NCBI GenBank assembly: GCA_025331435.1
Contig: JAIWNI010000017.1
Span: 357,470-421,469 of the forward strand
Length of the DNA: 64,000 nt
Reading direction: 5' to 3'
DNA from: Choanephora cucurbitarum
Taxonomy: Eukaryota > Mucoromycota > Mucoromycetes > Mucorales > Choanephoraceae
The notes beneath the pieces are model-generated. The model was not told the origin of the DNA. It saw only the letters and a program-made list of their open reading frames with translations, and did not search any database. Both the position numbers and the translations under genes were made by a program. Below are positions 44,101-55,742 of this stretch, piece by piece (within the stretch, counting starts at the first letter, position 1; each line of letters opens with the position of its first letter).

Positions 44101-47100
44101 CGAGGTAAAGGAGTAGATCGCAGCTTTTCATGTCTAACCAATCCACCAATCTTTTTGACAGAAGAAGTGGAATTGGCGGGCGACGTAACAATATCGTTCA
44201 AACTAGAAGGAGCTTCCATACCAAAACGACTAACAATCTGAGTGAGAAGTTTCCATCGCTTCCATACTTCTTCCCAAGCACCTAAAACACCGGGAGTAGG
44301 CAGATTGATCATCCTCAAGTATTTGCGAACTCGCTTTTGCTGTGCTTTTCGTCCTACGAAAGTTTGCTTGCGCATGCCATGTACAACTGGTTCTTCATAC
44401 GATAAATCCTCGTAAATCTCTATATTGTCAATGAATCCTGTCGTTATTTGACTTCCTCGAGATGCTGTATCAACAATCAAATCCTCATCTATTAGCTTGA
44501 TTTCTGTACAAAGATGGCCTAAGCATTTGACAGCAGTAGAACATATCTCAGGGATAGGAGAACATAGAGATACAAGAAGTACTATTTCAAGTGATAGAAT
44601 AGATTGAGAGCGTTCTCCGACGTCTGTGCTTTCATAGGACATTTCCTAAGGTCAAATAAAAGTTATTTGAGACACTGTCTGCTTCTGATAATGAAAATGA
44701 AAATTGCAATCTATGTATATACCATGATGTTGCGAAGAAATGTGTTTCTAGAAACAAGTATCTTCGATAAGAGCTCCAGAAGATTTTTGGATAGTTCCTC
44801 ATTTTGACGAAAATCGAGGATTTGTCTGGCCATTGTAGCTATCGTTTGAGAAGATATCTTCCAGAAGTTGTTGGTCAATGTTGAAGATGGGCCCCAATGT
44901 CGAACATTTTCTGCGCTATGTAGCTGACTAAGGCAATCGATAGCTGCATTTCGGACACGTCTATCAGGATACCTAAGTAGGCTTATCATACTGCTCATGA
45001 CTGCTCCGTTTTCTTCAACTCTAAAAGCATCGTCTTGATTGCCCTGTTCGTTCAAAGGAAAGAAAAAGAGAAAATGAAGAATTAATTATATAAAGTTCAA
45101 AATTCAATTTGAGACTCATCTTACCAACAAGGCACATAAAGGGTCAATTCGAAACAATTTTAACAAGGATTGAAGAAGTGCTGTCGAGTTTTGCTGCTGC
45201 TGTTGCTGCTGTTGCAGCTGCCTTCTTTCTAGAGATAAGTTGGTGTTTGTCATCTTTTTGGAGCCAGATGTTGCATTGGAAATATCGGATCGCGAAGGAT
45301 TTGCACTGAATTCTGCTCTGACTATCTGCAAGAATATTTGTCTTAGAGGCGTACATATCGACTCATACATTGGGCTCAGGGTAGGATTCCATGGAAGATT
45401 GTATTCTTCAGTTGTTATGATTGTCAGGCATGAATTGACAAACGCCTGTTTAAAGACAATCGGTGTGTCTTCCTCTGATAGTGGTGGCACTAATACAGCC
45501 AATGTTTTCTTTGGATCCAGACGCAGTCTAGCCATGAAATAGTCGTTGAGCAATGCTTGATAATTAATTGTGTATCCTAGGCTTGCTGATATGTTTTCAA
45601 ATACAAGTGGCCGAGACAAGTCCCACACTTTTTCATACAATACGTCCTCAATGTCAGCGGCAATATGACGCAGTACACTATCCTCATTTGGAGAAATAAA
45701 AGTAGCAGCCTTACAAAGGTCAACACAACATATAGCAGCAATCTCTTGCATCCGATTTGATTGAAGCGTCTTTTTTAAGAGTCGAGGAAAAGAAGTCTAA
45801 AGGAGGTCATCACGTTACTAAAAGAAGACAGTAATCAAAAGAGAAGTAAAGACCCAGACAACGCGTCTGAGCCATTATAAATTGAACTTACTCTTCTATT
45901 CAACACTGTTCGGTTGTCATTCAGAAATGCTTGCACCAGAAGATCAGGAGATAGAGTGAGTAGAATAGTTTGCAACGGCCATAAAATAGATTTCCTTCGA
46001 GAGTCATCAGCAGCTGCCACGTTACACATATCAAACAGGATCTCTGAACCAGCCAAAGGCCTGCTCGTACTTGCGCATACTTCAGCAAATTGTGAAGGTC
46101 TCGTTTCAATCCATTTCCAGATGGCTTGTCGCATCATTCGTGCAAATAGTAATTTACCCTGAATCCGCATATTAAGAAAATAAGGACTTAAGTCTATCGA
46201 GCAAAATTAGTTTTAGTCCATTCTTGGTATCGAACAATAGCTCTTTCTGAGATACCTGATAAGATAGAATGTAGTTTTGGAATACTTAAGCATGCAAATG
46301 CTAGGATTCGAATTTCAGGTGGATTTATCTCTAGATTCTCATTGACAGCACCCAAAATATTGACGGCATTTTTAATCTTTGCATAGTATGCAGGCCAATT
46401 ACTTGCACTAACGTAATGCAAAACTTTTCCTGTTGTGTTGTAAATCTCTCGAATATATTCTAGTGTTTGAGGATCAATTCTGGCAATTGTAGCTAGAGAT
46501 TCGTTTGATGCCTCGGCTGACGATGAAGCGAGCTGATCACTACGTTCTTCTACTATATGCATGTGATTCAAAAAGCGATTCAAAAGAGACAACAAAAAAG
46601 TAACTAATGCATCGTCAAGGGGCGGTGGATCGATTTGGGAATCGGGTTTGAGATGTCCCAAAGCTGGTTTTCCAGGCAAAGTGCGTGTTGAAGAATCAGG
46701 ACTTCCTGTCCGACTAGAGGTGGCTGTGGCATATATACCAGTAGCTGCTGCTGCCGCTATCGCTTCCTCTGTCTTATTGGCTTCTTTTGATGCCTTGACA
46801 GATTGTTTTTGAAACCATGACCAATGGTGCTGCAGACATGCAGAAAGCAATCGTAATACGAATAGCTGTGATTGAAGCACATCATGAGGAATAAACATGT
46901 CACCTGTTGCTTGGCTTGATGGCTGGGTATTCTGAACCATTGAAAAGATATAAATATACAAAATACTAGAGGGTATTTTCATTTAAAAGAAAACTTACTT
47001 TTGAAATTGACTCCAATACGAGTGCCAGTTGGTTAGTAACGATTGGAAGTTTGTGTACAGACAGTTCGATAATGGCAGCGACTATGAGTTTTCGATTAGA

Positions 47101-47322
47101 TATATGTGTATTGCTATGTATGTCTCAAAATGCGTACCAGTCTGTTGTGTTACTGAGTCTTGTTCAAGTACTTCAATTGTTCGACCTGCATTATTTATCG
47201 GCAACTAAATTTGTGTATAAATGTTTAAATCAAACGTGCTTCTTGCATTTCGAAAATAAGATATTTACTCGCACTTCAACTCGTTTTATTAGACTGATAA
47301 TCAGCTTTGCGTTTGCCCTCAT
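38112..47322 (-). CDS. IRA1: IRA/neurofibromin-type Ras GTPase-activating protein
   Basis: Seventeen exons on the minus strand, high to low: 47269..47322, 47138..47204, 46999..47081, 46256..46931, 45892..46193, 45125..45796, 44723..45043, 43416..44645, 41574..43334, 41191..41491, 41009..41124, 40753..40950, 40479..40692, 40140..40417, 39420..40080, 38433..39357, 38112..38373 (2706 aa; human NF1 about 2820). It switches off Ras by stimulating GTP hydrolysis. The RasGAP domain carries the arginine finger in TLFRGTNMATKLL (about residue 1380) and the FLRLFNPAI motif (about 1495). A Sec14/PH bipartite lipid module follows (PVFCCIFRNIVGDNFDFELL, then VPVQVRIGPEYLVVTT). The C-terminal HEAT region includes DLCIPYNSTDFIVSMSENLA, close to NF1. 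The intron at 40418..40478 has a GC donor (AGAG|GCAAGT). A short poly-Gln run lies in exon 6. Confidence 0.93.
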
Positions 47323-49614
47323 GATGTAATAATAAAAGCGAATCTATAGGTTGGGTACTTTTTTTTTCTCTTGAGTGTATCAATATGGCGGCAGGGAAAA
47401 AGACTTTGACATATAAAGCAGACGACTGACTCTATTTTCTAACACAAGACAAAACCAAGACCTGTCTATGTCACTTCTGCTTTTTATCTTTTGCTGTAAA
47501 GACCAAAGCTGTAAGAAAAAGAGATTGGTAAAGAAAGGGGATAATGGCAATAGAGAAGAAGGAAAAAAGAAAAGGGAAAAAAAGAAACTAGATGCTACTA
47601 TTCAAATTACCTGAAAAGATTAATTTGATCGCTTCTCCCACACCCTTTTATTATTTATTTCGCCTTTTTAACTTTCTTTGGTCTCATAACCCAATCGCAT
47701 ACCTTGTATCACAATCGTATGTAGCTTAAAAAGAGGTCGGATGATCCTTTGCCTCTTGAGTCCATATTGCTGTGTAAGGCATTTATGGTTTTTGTTGGAA
47801 GCATTCTATATCGCTTTATACATTGATATGTCCAAGTTCTTTTTTCTTTTCTTTTTTGCTAAAGTTCAAAACAAAAAATAGGCATTGCAATTTGAGACAA
47901 TCTGGGTCCGAAAAAGTGATGAAATACACCACCTTGTATTTCTAAACGAGTATGATAAAGATAGAATGACCTCTTTCTTTTACCAAAAAAGAAATCACAA
48001 TAGAAAAATGGGGGGAGGGGAGTCACTTCATAAATAAAAAGAGCGCCGCGTATCCAGAAAAATAAAACTTACCATCAAGTGCCTTTACTTCCAATCTTAA
48101 GTTTTTGATCTCCGCTTAAGCTTGCTTAACCTTGACTAACCTTCGTTCTGTATCGAGTAAGCGACTTAGAAACCAGAGAGGTGGCATTTGATTTTCTTTG
48201 ATCTCTTTTGTTTCAATTGTTGTTCTGACAACATGACAAAAATGTTTCTTGAACAAATCGAGCCATGTTTTGATAGTAGAAAAGCACTGGGCTTACTTAC
48301 TTGCTGGTTTGACATACTACATTCTAATTGTGGCCTCTTTCAACAGAGCAAATCTTGTGAATAGCAACACTAACAGGAGCAACTAAAAAAAATTATGGCC
48401 TATGAAGTTACAGAAGCTTTACTAGGAGTTGTTAGTTCACTTTCTTCCGGAACTCAAAGAGTTTACTGTTTGTTTAGCAAACCTGTCTTCTTTGTATATC
48501 ATTGTTTATTCAATCAAAATCAACAAATTACTCGATTGATTTTGGACAAAGCAAGAGAATAATACATAAAAACAGAAGGCAATGGTAAATAACAATACGG
48601 CAACTCTGTTAACCAACGAATTGATATTGTAGTGTTTTTTAATACAGAGATTTTTTGTTGGGCGAAAGCCACATTGTAGATATCCCTGCCTTTTCCTTTC
48701 CAGTGATTGTAGCCTATTTGGTATTATTTTATTAGAGCGAATTGACAACACTTTTTCTAAAGAGCGTAGGTTCATCTCCAACCATGTCTGCTATTATTGC
48801 TTATTTGCTTGGTAGTGTATGGCGTTATTTTTTGTTATCAGAAGACATTTGGTACTCAAGAAGTTAATTGTCGCTCTTAGTCAAAGAAGTTTAGTTGACT
48901 GCGAATCAGCTTCACTTCCTTCATCTATCTCTTTAGCTAAAACCTGAGATTACAAAACGCTGAATGAACTGCGGTTGTTGGTTTTATGAATTGACCATTA
49001 TAAAGCAGTAAAATCTGAGTGGGAACTGCTATCTCAGTTTATTTATAGTCTCTTGAAAGATGAGGAGAACAATAAAACGTACGACTTGTTGAGTTTGTTC
49101 ATATTTTCATCTGTGTCACTAATTGTTGTATGCTTTTGACATCCTCTTGTTGGCTGTAAGTAATTCTGAGCCATCCATGTTATTTTATGTCTCTTTTCTT
49201 TTTCTAGCCTATCCGTTACAGTTAACGTTTAGTTTTGTGTTATTGAACATCAAGCAACATGCTGCTATGCGATTGTCACCAGAATTCGATTTTGAATTTT
49301 GATATTGCAAAGCCATCTATTATCAGCCAGTTTAGTGCAAAAAGGTTTGTGGCATCTATGATTGAGATAGCGAAGTTATATTGTGTCGACAAAGGCTAAA
49401 TGACAGGAGGCAACAAAAAGCATGGTTGCAAGCTCAAGCTAAGAGCTAAGAAACAAGCCTGAGTTCTATATAAAGCTTTCTATTCACGCTTATATTAATG
49501 CCGTATGCTTTTCTGAGGCATTACTATTTTCAAAGTAGTACACTGGGCTTGACATCTATCACTGACTGCTGTTTTTTATTCAAGGGGGCTATTTTTTAAC
49601 CTATCACAGCCTTT
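47323..49614. other. Gene-poor stretch, 2.3 kb
   Basis: It contains the divergent promoters of the IRA gene (left) and GatB (right). The only sizeable frame (48506..48781, minus) has no family resemblance. Purine-rich runs (47560-47590, 48008-48025) and several poly-T runs are present. No RNA gene or transposon end was recognised. Confidence 0.45.
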
Positions 49615-51755
49615 ATGCATAGACTATCAGTTTATCCTACCTTAAAGCGCCTTAGCAGCCGCCCTCCATGTCTCTTCTATTCAACTGAGACAACCAAAAA
49701 CGCTATTAAAGAAGGTTGGGAAGCTGTTATTGGCATTGAAGTTCATGCCCAGATCAACACAAGGTCCAAGCTATTTTCAGGTAGCACTTATAGATCTTTT
49801 CTTGATCTCTTCAATCGCTAATCAACTATACAGATTCCTCAACTTCATATAATGACATGGTAAACACCCATGTATCGTCTGTTGATGCTGCGTTTCCAGG
49901 CGTTCAACCTGTAAGCCTGAGAGATTTAAACTTTTCTTTGTCTGACATTACTATTTCATAGCGTCTCAACGATCGTGCTGTTGAACTTGCTGTAAAGACA
50001 GCGCTAGCTTTACAGGGACAAGTTCAAAATCGCTCGACATTTGATAGAAAACATTACTTTTATCCAGATCTTCCCCAAGGGTATCAAATCACCCAACAAA
50101 GAGGTAACAACACTATATACCAGACCTTCTCTCCCTTCTAAAATTTCTTTATATCTATTCAGAGCCCATTTCTCGAGGAGGCTTCATTATGTTGACAAAA
50201 AACGATGGAGTAGAAGATGCTGTTCGTGTAGGTATCCATCAGCTGCAATTGGAGCAAGATACAGGCAAAAGTTTCCATGATATGAGACCCGGAGAAACTT
50301 TGCTAGATTTGAATAGAGCAGGCACTGCATTGATGGAAATTGTTACAAAACCTGACTTGAGGTATGACAAGCTTTCCTTCCTTAAGATGGAAAAACAAGA
50401 ACTAAAAATCTCTACAAACCATAGATCTTCATGTGAGGCTGGATTACTTGTAAAGAAATTACAGAACATTCTTCAATGGGTAGGATCATCAAAAGCGAGT
50501 TTAGAAGAAGGCTCTATGCGTTGTGATGTAAATGTCTCAGTACGAAGAAAAGGAGAAGCTTTCGGGACACGCTGTGAATTGAAAAACTTGAACAGAATTC
50601 GCAGCTTATCGATGGCTATCGATGCAGAAGTTAGACGACAGATCGAGGTGATCGAGAATGGAGGCAAGATTGAAGAGGAAACTAGAAGATATGATGAGCA
50701 AAAAGATGTAACTTACAGACTTCGAGATAAGGAGACAGCCCCAGATTATCGATATATGCCTGAGCCTGATTTGCCTCCTCTTGTGTTGTCACAGGTATCT
50801 GAAACATGAGATATTAAGTTACACGTAACTCATATGTTGTGTAAAAATAATAGGAATTCATAGAGAATGTGTCTAAATCAGTTTCAGAGTTACCGGATGA
50901 ATGCTTGGATCGAATCATTCAGCAATATGATTTAAATTTACATAATGCGAATATGCTCTTGCATGAATACAAGTGTGTAGATTATTTTGAGCAAGTAAGA
51001 TAAATGTGTATAAAATTTAACTGGAAAGGCAGTTAAACTGACTGTTGTATAGGTCTGTGTTGGACGAAATCCTAAAACAGTATTAAATTGGTATCTTAGT
51101 TTCTATATGAACAGATTGTCAACTTTTTTTGGTAACACAATTATGGTAGGACATTGAACGAGCTTTCGGGCGCACTTGCATCCAAGGACGTATCATTTAA
51201 CGAGAATCCTATATCTGTACAACATTTTGGTAGCCTGATAGACCTTGTTCAACAAGGAACGATCACAGGTATTAAAAAGAATGAACTGTCGCTTCTATCT
51301 TGTTCTTACGCTTCTAAAATCTTTCTATTCCTTGTCAAAAACATAGGTAACACCGGCAAAGATGTACTCAAGATTATGCTTGAAAATCCTTCGGAGCCTA
51401 TTAAAATTGTGAAGGAAAAGGGCTGGCTTAGAATTGTAGATAGAACACAATTGAAGTTACTTTGCGATGATTTGATCAAAAGAAATGAAGCCAAGGTGAG
51501 AGAGTTACATGACTTTTTTTGTTCTCTTGCATACTTCACGTGCTTACTTTAAAACAGGCAAAGCTTGTTCAAGATGGAGATTCCAAACTATTTAAATGGT
51601 TCATTGGTCAAGCTATGGGACGTACAAGAGGTATGGCTGATCCCAATACACTGAATCAGGCATTGAGTAATGCTTTTGGATGGGATTCTTACGAAACGAT
51701 GATGAAGTCTTTGGAGAACAGTAGTAGCAAGATGAAAAAGAAGGGAAAGAAATAA
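49615..51755 (+). CDS. PET112: Mitochondrial glutamyl-tRNA(Gln) amidotransferase subunit B (GatB)
   Basis: Ten exons: 49615..49780, 49834..49910, 49962..50103, 50163..50361, 50425..50794, 50854..50994, 51053..51090, 51150..51268, 51347..51495, 51558..51755 (532 aa). GatB is the glutamyl-tRNA-binding kinase subunit of the complex that converts Glu-tRNA(Gln) to Gln-tRNA(Gln). The Arg/Ser-rich N-terminus fits mitochondrial import. Family motifs are intact: [73 protein letters not shown], and the [17 protein letters not shown] kinase region. The C-terminal YqeY-like tail ends with [16 protein letters not shown]. Intron 51269..51346 is 78 nt with no in-frame stop. It is judged an intron because skipping it restores the conserved [12 protein letters not shown]. 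Confidence 0.94.
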
Positions 51756-52663
51756 AATGATAATTGACTCATGTGCAATAGTTCATTTTGAGTTAGGTCA
51801 ATTTGTTCTGGAATCTTATTACCTAAATACATTTTAGTTACTTGTCCAACAGAATAGCATGTAAACAAATGGTAATGCAATTAACATCAAACCAATACAT
51901 AAATTCCATAAACAACAGTAGTAACAAAAGAAAGGAAACAAGCATTGAGAAAAGAAGCGAAAGACTTTCATGCCAAAATTCCAAAAGAAGGGTCATAATT
52001 ACAAATACTATATATGAATTTTAGATGAAGAATATTAGAACACGACTACTTTTCGGCTTCAACGTCTAAACAGTAAAGATGCTTTGAAACATATGCTCAA
52101 ATATTTAGACGAAATCTTCGGTCTATTTGATAATCTTTTCAGCCCTATTGATTGTTGATAAACAAGTTCTATAGACCAAAGAAATAAGCATGTAGCTCAC
52201 ACTTCAGTCTCTCCTTTCTTTATTTCATACTCGCATACGCCCGTGCGCATATTCAAGATGACCACGTTAAAAAGACATTATTGGAGTGATGGGAACATCA
52301 ATCATCAAAATACCCTTTTCTGTTTGAAGGCCTAAGGCTCACTCAGCAATGACAATAATGACAACATACACAAACTCCCATCTTTCGAATGCAATTGTTG
52401 ATGCACTCAGAGATCTTGTAGAAGATAAATTGTGATGAAGAACAAAGAAGTTGATATTGAAAGAAAATAGTGATATTGGAGAGTATCCTAGATATACAAG
52501 TAAAGCTAGTTTTGGACTATTACTTTAAAAGGCGAGACCTGTACAAAGGTTTGATCCCAGCTTGCATTATAAATAATTTGATTGGTGTATATTTTCGAAT
52601 GATTTTGTTTTCGTTTTCCTTTCTCTTTTTCTCTTTTTTTCTATTAGCAAAGGAGTGTGTATT
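51756..52663. other. Intergenic stretch between GatB and the CBS gene
   Basis: About 0.9 kb of AT-rich spacer with the GatB 3' UTR and the next promoter. The frame 52470..52712 overlaps the CBS gene start in another phase and is not supported. The T-rich run at 52605-52645 directly precedes the ATG at 52664. Confidence 0.5.
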
Positions 52664-54067
52664 ATGGCTCACCGGGAAGGTATCACTACAAGTCCTAGTG
52701 ACTGGACATTAGTGAAAGCATCGAGCTTGATTAAAGATCAAAAAGTGATAACTATGCAAGTGAGATAAAACTTTATGAAAAAGCGCGTATTACAATATTA
52801 ACGAACATCGTGTTTCCATAGTGACGGATCCTTGCCTGTCGAAGAAGCTTGTAATGTTTTGATCGATAACAATATATCGTCAGCTCCAGTTTATGATAAC
52901 ACAGAAACTAGTCGCACACCTATTGTTCATGCAAAGTCATATGTGGGTATGTTTGATTATGGAGATGTTATAGCCTATATTTTGCTAGTACTCCAGAACA
53001 TGCCTACTCCTCCTCCAGGCTTATCAGACGAAGAGATTAAGCATGACTTAGAGAATATGACATTCGAGATAAAGGATATTGTACGTCGTGCGCATGAAGG
53101 ACAACAAGTGCCTGTTAAATTAGCAAGTGGTAAGCCAACTTAATGTTCCACTTCCCCTCTTTTACTTTTGCTGAAGAAGGCTGATTCGTTATCTTTTTTA
53201 CCTTCAAACGAAAGATTTGTCTGAAAAGAATCCTTTTTATTCCATTATGCCTGAAGCAACGCTTTTGTCTGCTGTCGAGGAATTTGCCTATGGCGCCCAT
53301 CGTGTTTGCGTGTTAAATCATGATGGTTCTATCAAGGGAATCTTATCTCAGTCTGTTGTTGCAAAATATCTCTATGAAAACCAGCGACGCTTCCCTGAAA
53401 TTGAAATTATAATGAACAAGACAGTAAGTTTGTTGAGTAAAAGGAAGAGAAAATACAGTGTAAGTTAAACCAACTTTTCAAGTTGCGCCAACTTGGTCTT
53501 GGTGTTTCAGATGTCATTGCTGTGAACGCAGATTCTCCTGTATTGGACGCTCTTGCTTTGATGAGTATGTAGACAGCCCTGAATATATAATTAGTGAGTA
53601 CGCTGTTTCTAAATCCTGCTCTACTTTCTTTTTCTTATAGGTAAGCATGCTATTTCCTCTGTAGCTGTACTAGGGCATATGGGTGTGGTATTAGGTAATA
53701 TCAGTTTAACAGATGTCAAGGTAAGTCTCTGTGTCTTAGACCTCTGTCAGTTTGCTTATTATATATGATACAGCATGTGATGAAAAGCTATCATCATCAA
53801 TTGTTATGGAAGACGTGTTTTCAATTTGTTGGAATGATTCGTATTCAACAAGGTATAGATGATGGTCAAGATAGGTTGCCTGTGTTTGATGTACGCTTGG
53901 ACACAACCCTTGGTTTTGCTGTAGCCAAACTACTGGCCACTAAATCACATCGTGTATGGGTGATTGATGAAAAGGAGAGAGCAATTGGCGTGGTGTCTAT
54001 TACAGATGTTATGAGAGCTATCGCTTCTACCACAGGAATAGAGATTAACAATACCAATAAGAAATGA
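52664..54067 (+). CDS. Tandem CBS-domain protein (AMPK-gamma/Sds23-like)
   Basis: Six exons: 52664..52755, 52822..53129, 53215..53423, 53483..53564, 53641..53720, 53774..54067 (354 aa). The first intron uses a GC donor (TAT|GCAAGT). No GT donor keeps the frame, and this one yields the conserved join KVITI-DGSLPVEEACNVLI. Four CBS repeats are visible: SLPVEEACNVLIDNNISSAP; ATLLSAVEEFAYGAHRVCVL; SPVLDALALM with KHAISSVAVLG; and TTLGFAVAKLLATKSHRVWV. CBS pairs bind adenosine nucleotides and sense energy state. The four-repeat layout is that of AMPK-gamma (Snf4) and of Sds23-type phosphatase regulators, and I cannot decide between them. There is no transmembrane segment or catalytic domain. Confidence 0.86.
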
Positions 54068-54722
54068 TGAAACAATAATAAACACAATTCTCTTCAGCTC
54101 GGTTTTGAGTGTGCAAGAAGATGAGGATGAAGAGTCAAAGAAGGTTTGTAGGCTTGGCTAAAATTTGCGAAAAGCAAGCTTTTTGAAAGACCTAGTCAAG
54201 CCTTTAGTCATTTCGGAGCATATAAAAACGGGAAAAGCTACTGACATTAAATCAGGCCAAGGCCTTTATTTAAGCATCTATCAAGAGAGCAACATCTGAA
54301 GATTGTTTGGTAAAAGACGAGTTTTGAAGCAAACCAGTTCATCAATATTTGCATATGATCAAAATAAACATACTATCATAGATGTTATATAGTAGAACGA
54401 ACAGATGAAGATGGTAGTGAGACTGGTCTGATCATCGTAGGATATGATAAAAGAGATGGACAATCCTATAGCTGGTATACCATTATGACAACATTGTAGC
54501 TTGTGCAGGGCTCTAGGCTCTCTTTTTTCTTGAATTTCGATCCGCCTGAAAACAGATGTCTGTAAATCTTATCACGTTGTAGTATGGCATCTGACTTCGT
54601 TTCCTATAAGTTGGTGGTCTTCAAAATGAATGATCTTGCTTTGAAACTACTATTAGCAACTCAGACTGATTTTCTCTATCACCCCCCTTTTTTATGAGAT
54701 ATTTTTTTTCTTATAGAAAAAA
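54068..54722. other. Intergenic stretch before THG1
   Basis: About 0.65 kb with no coding frame of interest. It holds the 3' UTR of the CBS gene and the THG1 promoter. A CCCCCCTTTTTT run lies near 54680-54695. Confidence 0.5.
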
Positions 54723-55724
54723 ATGGCTAACTCTAAATATGAATATGTACGCCATTTTGAATTGGCAGACAACATGTTGCCTAATACATGGCTAGTTGTA
54801 CGTATTGACGGTCGTGGATTCCATAGGTAGGATAGAGGATGTCTATTGAGACAGACTTCCAAGCTAATATTTATTGTTCTTATATCAGATTCTCTCAAAC
54901 ACACAATTTTGCTAAACCTAATGACAGACGATCGATCGATCTCATGAATCGTTGTGCGATTGAAGTCATGAAAGATATCAAAGATATTGTATTAGCTTAT
55001 GGCCAAAGTGATGAATACAGGTAAAGCAAGAAGAAAAGGCAAAAGGAAACTGCACTTTTCTCTAACATTTCAAAGTTTTGTGATCTCCAAATCGTCCAAT
55101 CTCTATTCTCGTCGATCAAGGTAAAAACAATGCTAACTCTGGAGCCTTTTTGTATTGAGCTTTGTAATATAGTAAGATCTGCTCTACAATCGTCAGTTTG
55201 TTTGCTTCCAATTTTGTATTTCATTGGTCAACCTATTTTGGGCAAGACAAGTTACAGTATCCACCTTGTTTTGATTCGCGTACTATCTGTTATCCTAATG
55301 ACCAAGTGCTAAGAGATTATCTCAGTTGGAGACAAGCAGACTGTCACATCAACAATCTCTTCAACACCACATTCTGGACACTCGTTCAGAAGACCAACAT
55401 GACAGAAACAGAAGCAGAAAAGCATTTGAGAGTAAGGAAAACAGAAAGAAAACTTGTGTAATTCATCATTAAATAGTCCATACACTCTAGGGTTCATTCT
55501 CGAAAGACAAGAATGAAATTCTATTTAATCATGGTATCAACTATAACAACCTTCCTCAAATCTATCGTAAGGGATCTACTATTATCCGACAAAAGACTGA
55601 AGTTACTTCTATTTCTCCCCGTGATGGACAAGAAGTAAAACGCATGAAGTTAATTCCTACTGCTATACATGAAGATATAATTGGACAAGCCTTTTGGGAT
55701 CAACACTCAGAATTGTTGGAATAA
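54723..55724 (+). CDS. THG1: tRNA-His guanylyltransferase THG1
   Basis: Five exons: 54723..54826, 54889..55020, 55076..55120, 55173..55431, 55491..55724 (257 aa). THG1 adds the G-1 residue to the 5' end of tRNA-His in a 3'-5' polymerase-like reaction. The metal-binding motif is [12 protein letters not shown]. The second acidic site is GQSDEYSFV, split by the intron at 55021..55075. Other conserved segments are [35 protein letters not shown] and [18 protein letters not shown]. The C-terminal [20 protein letters not shown], followed by LPQIYRKGS, is intact. Length is about the usual size (yeast 237 aa). It is convergent with the next gene, with only 18 bp between stop codons. Confidence 0.95.
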
Positions 55725-55742
55725 AGCAAGATTTATTGTCTC

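Noticed and set aside
46194..46256. Apparent in-frame stop after NFAR in the IRA gene, suggesting a broken gene
   Set aside because: A GTATCT donor at 46255 and an acceptor at 46194-46195 (behind an ACTAAT branch site) remove this stretch. The frame then continues as DLSPYFLNMRIQGKLL. The gene is intact.
51269..51346. Reading the stop-free stretch in GatB as coding
   Set aside because: It inserts 26 residues into a conserved segment, is bounded by GT...AG and is about the usual intron length. Retention is kept as a finding only.
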